From the NCBI GenBank assembly GCA_026986115.1, contig JALSPG010000049.1, forward strand, positions 1-49,068: 49,068 nt of DNA, written 5' to 3'. Both the position numbers and the translations under genes were made by a program. Positions within the stretch are counted from its first letter, which is position 1; each line of letters opens with the position of its first letter. Shown here in pieces: positions 8,144-16,951 of the stretch. The DNA is from Thermodesulfobacteriales bacterium (lineage in GTDB: Bacteria > Desulfobacterota > Thermodesulfobacteria > Thermodesulfobacteriales > Thermodesulfatatoraceae). The notes under the pieces were generated by a model that saw nothing but the letters and a program-made list of their open reading frames with translations, ran no database searches and was not told the DNA's origin.

Positions 8144-8904
8144 AAAACATAAAGTTTTTTATATTTCTAAGCCTAGTTATTATTTTTCTTAGCTCTAAAT
8201 GCCATTCATACGAAAAGATAATAGATCCTCCTGGGAATCTAGAAGAAATTGTTGACCTTATTTTTCAGGAACTACAACAAAAAAATAGTCTAAAATGGGC
8301 ATTATCTCCAAGAGACATTTTTTTACAAAAATTTTATCTTGTGCCAGAATCAAAATATTTACAAACAATTTATTGCCTTGAAATCAAATATCCTCTAAAG
8401 AGTATTTGGCATCAAACGTTTTTGGAATACAATTTAAGATTTTTATTAGCAGACCAAACAAATACGCTTATAGAAATTCAAGAAGAATTGAGAAAAAAGA
8501 AAGAAATAGAAGAAAAAGCAAGAAAGATACTAGGAAAGTATTACCAAGAAATTTTTAAGAAAAAACAAAAAGAAAGCAAAATAGAGCTAACAAACAATTT
8601 AAATTTAATAGATATTATAGCTAATAAGGAAAAATCAGAAAATAGTATAGGCAAAAAATTTATAACTATTGATTATACAAAACATCTTAATAGCTTAAGA
8701 AAAAAAGAAGAACTGGTAAAAGAAAAAAAGATAAAATATAAAGAAGAAAAAGAAAATTACGAGAGCGAAGCAACATTTATCACAAAAGCAATTTCGGTAA
8801 TATTTAAAACCATGGACTGGCTAGAAAAAAATAAAGAAATAATAATTATTCTTTATACTTTTATTCTATTTACGTGGATTATTGTATCTAGTGGAAAAAA
8901 ATGA
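8140..8904 (+). CDS. Unknown AT-rich gene: secreted or membrane-anchored coiled-coil protein
   Basis: I do not recognise this 254-residue protein. A hydrophobic N-terminus (about residues 4-22) looks like a signal peptide or anchor. Residues about 105-215 are very rich in Lys and Glu and likely coiled coil. A single hydrophobic segment near the C-terminus is followed only by SSGKK, a short basic tail. The layout (signal, soluble part, C-terminal membrane span, basic tail) resembles sorting-signal proteins, but no PEP motif is present. The gene is far more AT-rich than mqnA. GTG 8140 overlaps the mqnA stop; TTG 8137 is an alternative start. The next gene overlaps by four bases. Confidence 0.72.
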   Translation: MKNIKFFIFLSLVIIFLSSKCHSYEKIIDPPGNLEEIVDLIFQELQQKNSLKWALSPRDIFLQKFYLVPESKYLQTIYCLEIKYPLKSIWHQTFLEYNLRFLLADQTNTLIEIQEELRKKKEIEEKARKILGKYYQEIFKKKQKESKIELTNNLNLIDIIANKEKSENSIGKKFITIDYTKHLNSLRKKEELVKEKKIKYKEEKENYESEATFITKAISVIFKTMDWLEKNKEIIIILYTFILFTWIIVSSGKK

Positions 8905-10907
8905 AAAATTTAGCAAAATTTATAATCATAAATCTCATAATAGCTTGCCTGACAATAAGCTGCATAACAACAAAAAAAGAAGACGAAAAAGAAATTCTTA
9001 AAAAGAGCAAAGAATATATCGCAAAAGAAAATTATCTTGAAGCTTACAATTTGCTGAAAAGTAACAAAGAAAAATTAGCATCAAAAAGTGAATACTGGGA
9101 AATTTTAGGAAAAATATCTATAAGTATTGGAAAAATAAACGAAGCTACAAAATATTATGAAATAGCATTATCTCTAGAAAACGATCCAGAAAAAAAAGAA
9201 GAAATCTGCATAAAATTAGCATACCTGTATTTAATAAGCAATTACTATATTAAGGCAGAAAAAATAGCCCAAAAAATATTAGAAAAAGACCCTAATAATA
9301 TATATGCCAATCTAATCCTAGGCAGAGTGGATTTTCTAAAAGGAAAAACAGAACAACTAAAAAAACGATTAAAAAATATCAACAAAAAAGGAACAAAGTG
9401 TGATACATATCTAGAAATTGGAGACTTATATTTATTGATAAAAAACTATAAAGAAGCAATAAAATATTACAAAATAGCTCAAAATTTATGCCCACAAAAA
9501 ATCGAAACCTTTTTGGCTCTCGGAAATGCATATTACTTCCAAGGAGATTATACAGAAACAGAAAAATACATAAAAGAAATAATCAAATTGACAAAACAAA
9601 AATCAAAAAAAACTGCCAATTATTTAAAAGCTTATTTAGCAGAATTTTATATTAAAATAAACAAAAAAGAAAAAGCCTTAAAAATTTACAAAGAACTTCA
9701 TAAAAAATATCCCAAAAATTACTTTTTTGCCATAAGAACTATAGAAATAGCTATACAAAACCAAAAATTATCTTTAGCACAAGATATATTAAACGAAATA
9801 GAAAAAGATTGCCCAGATTTATTCTATATTCCATACCTTAAAGGACATCTATATCTCCTTCAAGGGAAGACCAAAGAAGCATCTATCTTTTTTACTCAAG
9901 CGGCCTCAAAAGAAGAAAACCCTCAAATTTTTTATTATCTTGGAATTTCACAGTGGCTTGAAGGTTTAGAGTATCAGGCATTAATAAATTTTAAAAAAGC
10001 TCTAAATCTAAACCCCGCATATGTAGAAGCAAATCTAGCCATCTCAAGTTTATTGTTAAAAAACAATGAAATCATAGAAGCCAAAAGATACATTGAAAAA
10101 ACAATAAACATCTCAACAAAATCTCATCTATTAAAAACTGCTCTCCTAATAAAAGAGAAAAATTGCCTAGAAGCCCAAAAAGAGCTAGCATTCTTAAAAG
10201 AAATAGGAAAATATCAAAAAGAGGTAAAAAGTTTAAACTTATCTTTTAAAGCTAATTGCAAAGGGAACATAGAAGACGAATTAGAGTTACCATTTCAGGC
10301 CTGGATTATAATTAAAAATCAGACAGAAAGTTTATCAAAACTGAAAGTACCAGAAAATATAAAGTTAGCACTCAAAATAGCCATAGAAAAATCAGAAGAC
10401 AAAAAAATTCCAGATACAGATTACACCCCTATCCTCTACTTAAAAGCCATAAAAGAAGCAAAACAAGGAGAAATACAAAAAGCCATTAAAAAACTAGAAA
10501 TTATAACTAAAAGAACACCAGATTTTGGACAAGCATGGAAACTACTGGGCAATTTATATCTTCAAGAGAAAAAATATGAAAAAGCAGCTCATGCCTATAG
10601 AAATGCTATTAACCACGAAGAAAAAGACCCCATTCTCTGGAACAATTTAGCCTGGTCTTCTTTAATGTCTTCCATAAAAAAAGGAGAGATTCCTGAAAAA
10701 GAAGCTTTACAAGCAGCAGAAAAAGCTTTCTCCCTAGATCCTAAAAACCCGGCAATTCTAGACACTTTAGCATTGGTATATTTTTATTCGGGCATGAAAG
10801 AGCTAGCATGTAGAACCATGGAAAATGCTATCAATATTTCTCCTGAAGATGAAATAATTAAGAAACATTTCCAAGATATTTGCACATATAAAAATGAAAA
10901 TTTATAA
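8901..10907 (+). CDS. TPR-repeat lipoprotein, PEP-CTERM/XrtA PrsT-like
   Basis: This 668-residue protein has a lipoprotein-type signal: a basic, hydrophobic N-terminus with candidate lipidated cysteines at 16 and 21. Almost all the rest consists of tetratricopeptide-type helical hairpins, for example the YEIALSLENDPEKKEE, YKIAQNLCPQKIETFLALG and YRNAINHEEKDPILWNNLAW regions. It probably acts at the periplasmic face of a membrane as an assembly scaffold. In exosortase-associated polysaccharide loci a TPR lipoprotein (PrsT) commonly precedes the DUF3473 deacetylase, which is exactly the order here. Strong A and T bias (AAA and ATA codons) sets it apart from most of the window. The ATGA overlap with the upstream gene indicates coupling. 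Confidence 0.8.
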   Translation: MKNLAKFIIINLIIACLTISCITTKKEDEKEILKKSKEYIAKENYLEAYNLLKSNKEKLASKSEYWEILGKISISIGKINEATKYYEIALSLENDPEKKEEICIKLAYLYLISNYYIKAEKIAQKILEKDPNNIYANLILGRVDFLKGKTEQLKKRLKNINKKGTKCDTYLEIGDLYLLIKNYKEAIKYYKIAQNLCPQKIETFLALGNAYYFQGDYTETEKYIKEIIKLTKQKSKKTANYLKAYLAEFYIKINKKEKALKIYKELHKKYPKNYFFAIRTIEIAIQNQKLSLAQDILNEIEKDCPDLFYIPYLKGHLYLLQGKTKEASIFFTQAASKEENPQIFYYLGISQWLEGLEYQALINFKKALNLNPAYVEANLAISSLLLKNNEIIEAKRYIEKTINISTKSHLLKTALLIKEKNCLEAQKELAFLKEIGKYQKEVKSLNLSFKANCKGNIEDELELPFQAWIIIKNQTESLSKLKVPENIKLALKIAIEKSEDKKIPDTDYTPILYLKAIKEAKQGEIQKAIKKLEIITKRTPDFGQAWKLLGNLYLQEKKYEKAAHAYRNAINHEEKDPILWNNLAWSSLMSSIKKGEIPEKEALQAAEKAFSLDPKNPAILDTLALVYFYSGMKELACRTMENAINISPEDEIIKKHFQDICTYKNENL

Positions 10908-11778
10908 CGCCCTTTCTATAGATGTAGAAGAATATTTTCAAGTAGAAGCGCTAAGGGAAGTTATACCTTATTGCCAATGGGAAGAATTACCACCAAGAAT
11001 AAATAAAAACATAAATCATATTCTAGATGTGTTGGAAGCCAAAAAGATAAAAGCTACTTTTTTCTGTTTAGGTTGGGTAGCTCGAAAACACCCCAACATC
11101 ATCAAAAAAATCGCTACTGCCGGACACGAAGTCGCTTCTCATGGTTGGTCTCATACCCCAATATTCCGTTTAAATCCTGAAGAATTCCGTCGCGAAATCC
11201 GAAAAAGTAAAGCGCTTTTGGAGGATCTGGCAGGAAAAGAAATAGCCGGTTTCCGAGCCCCTACTTATTCCATCACTTCTCAAACCATTTGGGCTTTACA
11301 AATTCTAGCAGAAGAAGGTTATCGTTATGATTCAAGTATTTTTCCCATTTATCATGATCTTTACGGCTTCCCTGAGGCCCCACGTTTTCCTTTCTTTTTA
11401 AAAGATATCCATCTTGTTGAGTTTCCTATTTCTACCTTCACTCTGGGAAATCTAAAAATTCCTATTTCAGGAGGAGGATATTTTCGCCTTTTTCCTTACA
11501 AGTTAACCCGTTTTCTCCTCCAAAAATTTTTACAAAAAGAACAAAAGCCGTTTATTTTTTATATTCATCCCTGGGAATTTGATCCTCATCAACCAAGATT
11601 TAAAGCTCCTCTAAAATCTCGCTTTAGACATTATCTTAATCTTTCGAAAACAAAAAAAAGATTTGAAAAATTACTAGACGATTTTTCTTTTGCTCCGGTA
11701 AAAGATGTTTTGGAAAAATTTAAAACCCTCCCTTCCTGGACTTTAGGGGAATTAAAACGATGCGCATCAAAAAAATAG
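10894..11778 (+). CDS. Polysaccharide deacetylase with DUF3473, XrtA-system type
   Basis: This is a 294-residue NodB-type carbohydrate esterase. ALSIDVEEYFQVEAL supplies the catalytic and metal Asp, HEVASHGWSHTPIF the metal-binding His residues, and GFRAPTYSIT motif 3. The C-terminal FYIHPWEFDPHQPRF followed by RFRHYLNL matches the DUF3473 extension, which marks the deacetylases found in exosortase/PEP-CTERM loci. It should remove N-acetyl groups from an exopolysaccharide. The start overlaps the TPR gene by 14 bases. The first roughly 180 bases share the AT-rich composition of the genes before it; the rest has the composition of the genes after it. Confidence 0.9.
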   Translation: MKIYNALSIDVEEYFQVEALREVIPYCQWEELPPRINKNINHILDVLEAKKIKATFFCLGWVARKHPNIIKKIATAGHEVASHGWSHTPIFRLNPEEFRREIRKSKALLEDLAGKEIAGFRAPTYSITSQTIWALQILAEEGYRYDSSIFPIYHDLYGFPEAPRFPFFLKDIHLVEFPISTFTLGNLKIPISGGGYFRLFPYKLTRFLLQKFLQKEQKPFIFYIHPWEFDPHQPRFKAPLKSRFRHYLNLSKTKKRFEKLLDDFSFAPVKDVLEKFKTLPSWTLGELKRCASKK

Positions 11779-12752
11779 AAAATCCCTCTTTTTGGGATGA
11801 GGTTGTAGAAACTTTCGGAGCCGGACCTTATCTTTATTGGGCCTGGAAGACTGCTATAGAGAAGGTATACCGCCATCAGGGAATCTATCTTATTGCCCAA
11901 AAAGGAGATGAGCCGCTAGGCCTTTTACCTCTGGTAAAATTTAAAACCCCCTTTAAAACCTCTTGGGTTTCTTTGCCTTTTTGTGATTATGGAGGAATCT
12001 GGAGCAAAGATAAAGAATCCTTTCTACACCTTTTTTCAGAAGCCCAAAGACTTGCCCAAGGCAAACCCTTAGAAATCCGTTTTTCTCAAAAACCCCCTTA
12101 CATAAAGGGCCCAGAAGGGGCGGGAAAGGTAAGACTCCTTCTTGAACTCCCTGGAAATAGCGAAAAACTCTGGAAGCAACTTAAATCCAAAGTCAGGAGT
12201 CAGGTAAGACGCCCTCAAAAAGATGGGGCCAAGGCCCTGGTAGGAGGGTTGGAACTTTTGCCAGCTTTTTATAAGATCTATCAGGAAAACATGCATTATT
12301 TAGGCTCTCCAGCCCACAGTATACAATGGTTCAAGGTTCTTCTTAGTTCTTTCGGGGAACGCGCTCGAGTAGTTTTAGTCCATCTCAAACAAACTCCTTT
12401 AGCAGCGGCGATTCTTCTCTTTGCTCGTGATACTGCCACCGTACCATGGGCATCTTCCCTGAGGGCTTACAAAAAAATAAGCCCTAACATGCTTCTTTAT
12501 TGGACCATGCTTGCCCTCGCAGCAGACCAAGGGCTCAAATATTTCGACTTTGGTCGTTCCTCTCCAGGAAGCGGAACCTATCGTTTTAAAAAACAGTGGG
12601 GGGCTTACGAAACACCTTTATATTGGTATGGCCGTTCTCCATCTGGAAAAATTTCTAAAAAAAGAGAAATATTGGCTAAAGGATGGCAAAAAACGCCAAA
12701 ACCTTTAGCTAATTGGTTAGGACCCTTTTTAAGACGTTATATCTCCCTATGA
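11760..12752 (+). CDS. FemAB-like acyltransferase, XrtA-system associated
   Basis: This 330-residue protein has the GNAT-type fold of the FemAB/CelD-like family. Supporting parts are an N-terminal GPYLYWAWKTAIEKVY region, a middle KLWKQLKSKVRSQVRRPQK segment, and a C-terminal YWTMLALAADQGLKYFDFGRSS followed by GTYRFKKQWGA, typical of the FemAB members seen in exosortase loci. Such enzymes transfer an amino-acyl or acyl group, here presumably onto a polysaccharide precursor. It overlaps the deacetylase by 19 bases and the next glycosyltransferase by four bases. Confidence 0.85.
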   Translation: MRIKKIENPSFWDEVVETFGAGPYLYWAWKTAIEKVYRHQGIYLIAQKGDEPLGLLPLVKFKTPFKTSWVSLPFCDYGGIWSKDKESFLHLFSEAQRLAQGKPLEIRFSQKPPYIKGPEGAGKVRLLLELPGNSEKLWKQLKSKVRSQVRRPQKDGAKALVGGLELLPAFYKIYQENMHYLGSPAHSIQWFKVLLSSFGERARVVLVHLKQTPLAAAILLFARDTATVPWASSLRAYKKISPNMLLYWTMLALAADQGLKYFDFGRSSPGSGTYRFKKQWGAYETPLYWYGRSPSGKISKKREILAKGWQKTPKPLANWLGPFLRRYISL

Positions 12753-13945
12753 AAAAGGCCTTTTTTATCGCCCATCGTCTTCCTTTCCCTCCAAATAAAG
12801 GAGATAAACTTCGTGCTTATCATATTTTGAGCTGTGTCTGCCAGTTTTTTGAGACCTATCTTTTTTGCCATCTTGATGATAAACGCGACCTGAAAGAGAT
12901 TTCACGTCTCAATTTTCCTCTCAAAGATATTTTCTATAGATTTCGCCCAGCACGTCTTCGGAAACTATTTTGTCTTAAAGCTTTGCCGTCTGGGAGCCTA
13001 ACAGTGGCTTATTTTTATGAAAAATCCTTACAAAAAAAATACGACTATCTCTTAAAGAGTGTTAATCCCTCACTGATTTTTTGTTCTTGCGCTCCCGCGG
13101 CAGAATATGTCTTCCGGGGGCCTCCTTCTCAGGCTGCTCTCTTTCTCGACTTTATGGATGTTGATTCCGAAAAATGGCAAGCCTTTGCCCAAAAGACCCC
13201 TTGGCCTTATAAATTCATCTATGCCTTGGAGGCACAGCGTCTGAGAGCCTATGAACGCCAAATTGTTCAGAAGTTTCACCAAGTATTTTTTGTTTCAGTA
13301 CAAGAAGCTGCCATTTTTAAGGCTAAGGTCTCTCCTAGCCCCAAAATTCAGGTCCTGGAAAACGGAGTTGATCTCAGCTTCTTTAATCCTTCATATATGA
13401 GTTCTCTTCCCAAAACCGGGCCTACTGTCGTTTTCACTGGAGCCATGGACTACTGGCCAAACATTGAAGGTGTCCTTTGGTTTACCAAAAATTGTTGGCC
13501 CTCAATAAAAAAGACATGTCGAGAAGCTACATTTTATATTGTTGGTAAAGACCCCCCTCCTGAAATAAAAAAACTTTCACATAGGAAAACCGGCATTATT
13601 GTGACAGGTTTCGTAAAAGACACCAGAGATTACTTGGCCCTAGCTGATGTATGTATCGCCCCCCTTCTGGTAGCTCGAGGAGTACAAAATAAGATCTTGG
13701 AAGCCGCGGCTATGGGTAAACCCGTGGTGGCAACTCCTCAGGCGGCTGAAGGAATTTCTCTGGTCCCAGAAAAAGAAATCTTGATTGAGGACAAAGCTTC
13801 CCCTTTTGCCGAAAAGATTATTAAACTCCTCCAAAGGCCTCAACTGGCCCAAAAAATAGGGGGGCAAGCACGCCAAAGGATGGAAAAAGAATATAGCTGG
13901 GAGAAAAAACTTGCGGTTCTTAAGCAAATCTTGTCCCAAATCTAA
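12749..13945 (+). CDS. GT4-type glycosyltransferase, TIGR03087-like (XrtA system)
   Basis: This 398-residue glycosyltransferase has a GT-B fold. It opens with AFFIAHRLPFPPNKGDKLRAYH and contains LDFMDVDSEKWQAFA, a feature I associate with the TIGR03087 family of exosortase-linked glycosyltransferases. The C-terminal nucleotide-sugar domain includes VLENGVDLSFF, VFTGAMDYWPNIEGV and ARGVQNKILEAAAMGKPVV. It should add a sugar to the lipid-linked polysaccharide on the cytoplasmic side. ATG 12749 overlaps the preceding stop as ATGA; an upstream start at 12713 would add a non-homologous extension. Confidence 0.88.
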   Translation: MKKAFFIAHRLPFPPNKGDKLRAYHILSCVCQFFETYLFCHLDDKRDLKEISRLNFPLKDIFYRFRPARLRKLFCLKALPSGSLTVAYFYEKSLQKKYDYLLKSVNPSLIFCSCAPAAEYVFRGPPSQAALFLDFMDVDSEKWQAFAQKTPWPYKFIYALEAQRLRAYERQIVQKFHQVFFVSVQEAAIFKAKVSPSPKIQVLENGVDLSFFNPSYMSSLPKTGPTVVFTGAMDYWPNIEGVLWFTKNCWPSIKKTCREATFYIVGKDPPPEIKKLSHRKTGIIVTGFVKDTRDYLALADVCIAPLLVARGVQNKILEAAAMGKPVVATPQAAEGISLVPEKEILIEDKASPFAEKIIKLLQRPQLAQKIGGQARQRMEKEYSWEKKLAVLKQILSQI

Positions 13946-15086
13946 GCCCACAATTTGTTATCTAGCCCACCAATTAGACCCAGGGGGCACCGAAAAACTC
14001 GTTTATCAGATGGCTTTGGCCTTGAAAAAAAATTACGAAATTATTGTATGCACCCTTGAAGATATAGGCTTATATGGTCAAGCCCTGAGAAAAGCTGGGA
14101 TCCCGGTCTATCCACTATTCAGGGAGCCGGGAGTCGATCTCAATATCGTTTTTTCTCTCCTCCGCATCTTCTTCAAACATGAGGTCTCGCTTCTTCATGC
14201 CCATCAATATTCCCCCTATTTTTACGCGGTACTGGCAAAGTTCTTCTATCCTCAGGTTAAAATTATTTTTCAAGAACACGGACGCCATTATCCTGAAATA
14301 GATAAACCTCTCCGCAAACTGGTAAATCGCTTCTTTTTTCAACCTCTTACCGCTGCCATTGTAGCTGTATCTCACGAAGTGAAAGAAAGGCTTATTCGCT
14401 ATGAAGGTCTTTCCAAAAAACGTATTAGGGTAATTTACAACGGAATCGAAGACGTAATCCTTCTCTCTCCCGAAGAGAAAAGAGAATTACGGCGAAAATG
14501 GGGTTTTTCTGATACGCAAGTTGTTGCTGCCACTGTGGGAAGATTTGATCCTATCAAAAATCTTCCCCTTTTTCTTAAGGCTTTGGCCCTAGCCCGTACA
14601 CAAATTCCAGCCTTGAGAGGACTCCTTATTGGAGATGGGCCCGAAATGCCTGCTTTAAAAGGGCTTTGCCATAAACTAGGCCTAAAAGAAGCCGTAATTT
14701 TTACTGGATATCGGGAAGATGCCGTAAAGCTTCTTCAGATGGCAGATATTTTTGTCTTATCGAGCTTAAGTGAAGGTACCTCTTTAGCCCTTTTGGAGGC
14801 CATGGCCTGCGGATTACCTCTCATCGCTACGGCGGTGGGAGGAAATCCCGAAATCATTGCCGATGGAAAGAGCGGCCTTCTGGTTCCAAATCAAAATTTA
14901 CCAGCCCTGGCTGCGGCTCTTCTTATTTTGGCCCAAGATCCTGTGCTACGTCAAAGAATGGGCCAAAAAGCCCGCCAGATTTTTGAAAAAAAATTCACCT
15001 TTCAAAAAATGCTTGCTTCTTACCAGGATCTCTACCAAGAAATTCTCCCCAATAAAACCCGCGCGAGGAAAGTATGTGTGGTTTAG
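13911..15086 (+). CDS. GT4-type glycosyltransferase, TIGR03088-like
   Basis: This is a 391-residue GT-B glycosyltransferase. The N-terminus CYLAHQLDPGGTEKLVYQMALAL is the acceptor-domain glycine-rich loop of the GT4 family. VSLLHAHQYSPYFYAVLA and IFQEHGRHYPE follow. The donor domain has ATVGRFDPIKNLPLFLKAL, LLIGDGPEMPAL and the E-x7-E motif in SLSEGTSLALLEAMACGLPLIA. The start is TTG 13911, supported by GGGAG seven bases upstream; no ATG is available in that region. It overlaps the preceding gene by 35 bases and the amidotransferase gene by 13 bases. The TIGR03088 assignment rests on gene order and general resemblance. Confidence 0.82.
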   Translation: MRFLSKSCPKSKPTICYLAHQLDPGGTEKLVYQMALALKKNYEIIVCTLEDIGLYGQALRKAGIPVYPLFREPGVDLNIVFSLLRIFFKHEVSLLHAHQYSPYFYAVLAKFFYPQVKIIFQEHGRHYPEIDKPLRKLVNRFFFQPLTAAIVAVSHEVKERLIRYEGLSKKRIRVIYNGIEDVILLSPEEKRELRRKWGFSDTQVVAATVGRFDPIKNLPLFLKALALARTQIPALRGLLIGDGPEMPALKGLCHKLGLKEAVIFTGYREDAVKLLQMADIFVLSSLSEGTSLALLEAMACGLPLIATAVGGNPEIIADGKSGLLVPNQNLPALAAALLILAQDPVLRQRMGQKARQIFEKKFTFQKMLASYQDLYQEILPNKTRARKVCVV

Positions 15087-16951
15087 TAGGTTTTGTATCC
15101 CTAGAGGGGCTCCCCGCCGATATTTCTCAACGGCTAAAGAGGGCAACGCGACTTTTATATCATCGAGGGCCGGATGAAGAAGGTTTTTATCAAGACCATT
15201 GGTGTGCCCTTGGTCATCGTCGTCTGGCCATTATCGATCTCCAAAGCGGCAAACAACCCTTGCTCGATAAGGAAGCAGGGTTAGCCTTGGTATTCAATGG
15301 AGAAATTTATAACTTTCAGACTCTCCGTCAGGAATTAAAAGAAAAGGGCTTTCGGTTTCAAACTAAAAGCGACACTGAAGTAATCCTCAAGGCTTACCGT
15401 GCTTGGGGTCCTGAATGTGTGCAGCGTCTTAATGGCATGTTTGCCTTCGCCCTTTGGGACGCTCCCCAAAGGCAGCTTTTTTTTGCACGAGACCGGCTTG
15501 GCAAAAAGCCCTTTTATTTCCGCTTTGAAGGATCTCTTTTCTCCTTTGCCTCAGAACTTAAAGCCATCCTCGGAGAAGAAAAAAGAGAAATCTCTCCAGA
15601 AGCCCTTGATTGCTACTTGAATTTTGGTTATGTCCCCTCTCCACTTACTATTTTGAAAGGGTTTCAAAAATTGCCCCCTGCCCATGCTGGCATTTTTTCC
15701 AAAGATGGGCTTCGAATCTTTCGCTATTGGGAATTGAGTTTTTCTCCTCAGGCCAACCTCTCCCTGGAAGAGGCTTTAGAAGAATTTTTCTCCCTTTTTC
15801 CTCAAGCTGTCGCCGAAAGGTTGATCAGTGAAGTACCCTTGGGGGCTTTCCTTTCAGGAGGTATCGATTCTCCCCTAGTAGTGGCCCAGATGCAAGCCCT
15901 TCTTTCCCAGCCGGTTCTTACTAATTCCATAGGATTTGAGGGTGGAGAAAATGAGCTTCCTACGGCTCGCCGCTTTGCTACCTATCTCGGAACCGACCAT
16001 CGCGAATTTGTAATCAAACCTGAAGCCGCCCAAGTTCTCCCCAAACTCATTTGGCATCTAGACGAACCTCTTGCGGATTCAAGTATTATCCCAACTTTTT
16101 ATGTATGTCAGATAGCACGCCAAAACGTCACCGTAGCCCTTTCAGGGGATGGAGGGGACGAAAGTTTTGGAGGCTATACTTTTCGCTATCTTCCCCACCT
16201 TTGGGAATCCCGTCTCAGGCAGAAAATCCCTCCTCTCTTACGAGGAAGTCTCTTTTCTCTTTTGGGTCACATTTATCCGCAAGCTCCTTGGTTTCCAAAA
16301 CCCTTACGCTTAAAAACCATCTGGCAAAATCTTTCTGTTTCTGATGCAAAGGCCTTTTATCGCGATTTGGTCTGGCTGCCTCCCGAAATTCGGGAAGAAA
16401 TTTATACCCCCCTTTTTTGGAAGAAACTCGGAGGCTTCAGTCCCCTTGAAAAGATTTATCCTCTCTACGAAAAAGTCAAAGAACTCGATCCTTTCAGCCG
16501 CGCCCAATATGTTGATCTTCACTTTTATCTGCCTGAAGACGTACTGGTAAAGGTAGATCGTATGAGTATGGCTGTGGCTTTAGAAGTCCGCGCCCCTCTT
16601 TTGGATCATCGCCTAATAGAATTCGCTGCAAGCCTTCCTTTGAGCCTCAAACTGAAGGGGCGAAAGGGAAAAGTGCTTTTGCGAGAAGCACTCCAGCGCT
16701 TTTTCCCCAGAAAAATTATCTCTTCGGAAAAAAAAGGGTTTGCTGTACCAGAGGCCCAGTGGTTGCGTAAAGAATGCCGCTTTTTCGTAGAGGAGGCTCT
16801 ACAAGATGCAGATTCTCTCCTCTGGCAATATCTTTCGCGCCCCAAACTCCGAAAACTTTGGGAAAAACTCCTTACCAACAAAATCAATCTTGGGGTCTTT
16901 TTCTGGGGAATCATGATCTTCTATCTTTGGGAAAAGGAGTTTTACCGGTGA
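15074..16951 (+). CDS. Asparagine-synthase-like amidotransferase, XrtA-system type (TIGR03108-like)
   Basis: This is a 625-residue class II glutamine amidotransferase. Cys2 is the nucleophile; HRGPDEEG, NGEIYNF and SDTEVIL form the glutaminase site. The C-terminal synthetase domain has the pyrophosphate loop LSGGIDS and SGDGGDESFGGY. It resembles AsnB, but the FGYVPSPLTILKGFQKLPP segment and its position among exosortase-type polysaccharide genes point to the amidotransferase-1 subgroup. That subgroup probably amidates a uronic acid or other carboxylate in the polymer rather than making free asparagine. It is embedded in overlapping glycosyltransferase genes. Confidence 0.88.
   Translation: MCGLVGFVSLEGLPADISQRLKRATRLLYHRGPDEEGFYQDHWCALGHRRLAIIDLQSGKQPLLDKEAGLALVFNGEIYNFQTLRQELKEKGFRFQTKSDTEVILKAYRAWGPECVQRLNGMFAFALWDAPQRQLFFARDRLGKKPFYFRFEGSLFSFASELKAILGEEKREISPEALDCYLNFGYVPSPLTILKGFQKLPPAHAGIFSKDGLRIFRYWELSFSPQANLSLEEALEEFFSLFPQAVAERLISEVPLGAFLSGGIDSPLVVAQMQALLSQPVLTNSIGFEGGENELPTARRFATYLGTDHREFVIKPEAAQVLPKLIWHLDEPLADSSIIPTFYVCQIARQNVTVALSGDGGDESFGGYTFRYLPHLWESRLRQKIPPLLRGSLFSLLGHIYPQAPWFPKPLRLKTIWQNLSVSDAKAFYRDLVWLPPEIREEIYTPLFWKKLGGFSPLEKIYPLYEKVKELDPFSRAQYVDLHFYLPEDVLVKVDRMSMAVALEVRAPLLDHRLIEFAASLPLSLKLKGRKGKVLLREALQRFFPRKIISSEKKGFAVPEAQWLRKECRFFVEEALQDADSLLWQYLSRPKLRKLWEKLLTNKINLGVFFWGIMIFYLWEKEFYR

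Noticed and set aside
16774-16947. Longer N-terminus for the last glycosyltransferase
   Set aside because: The extension reads through the amidotransferase gene, lacks homology, and GTG 16948 with GGAG fits the overlap pattern.
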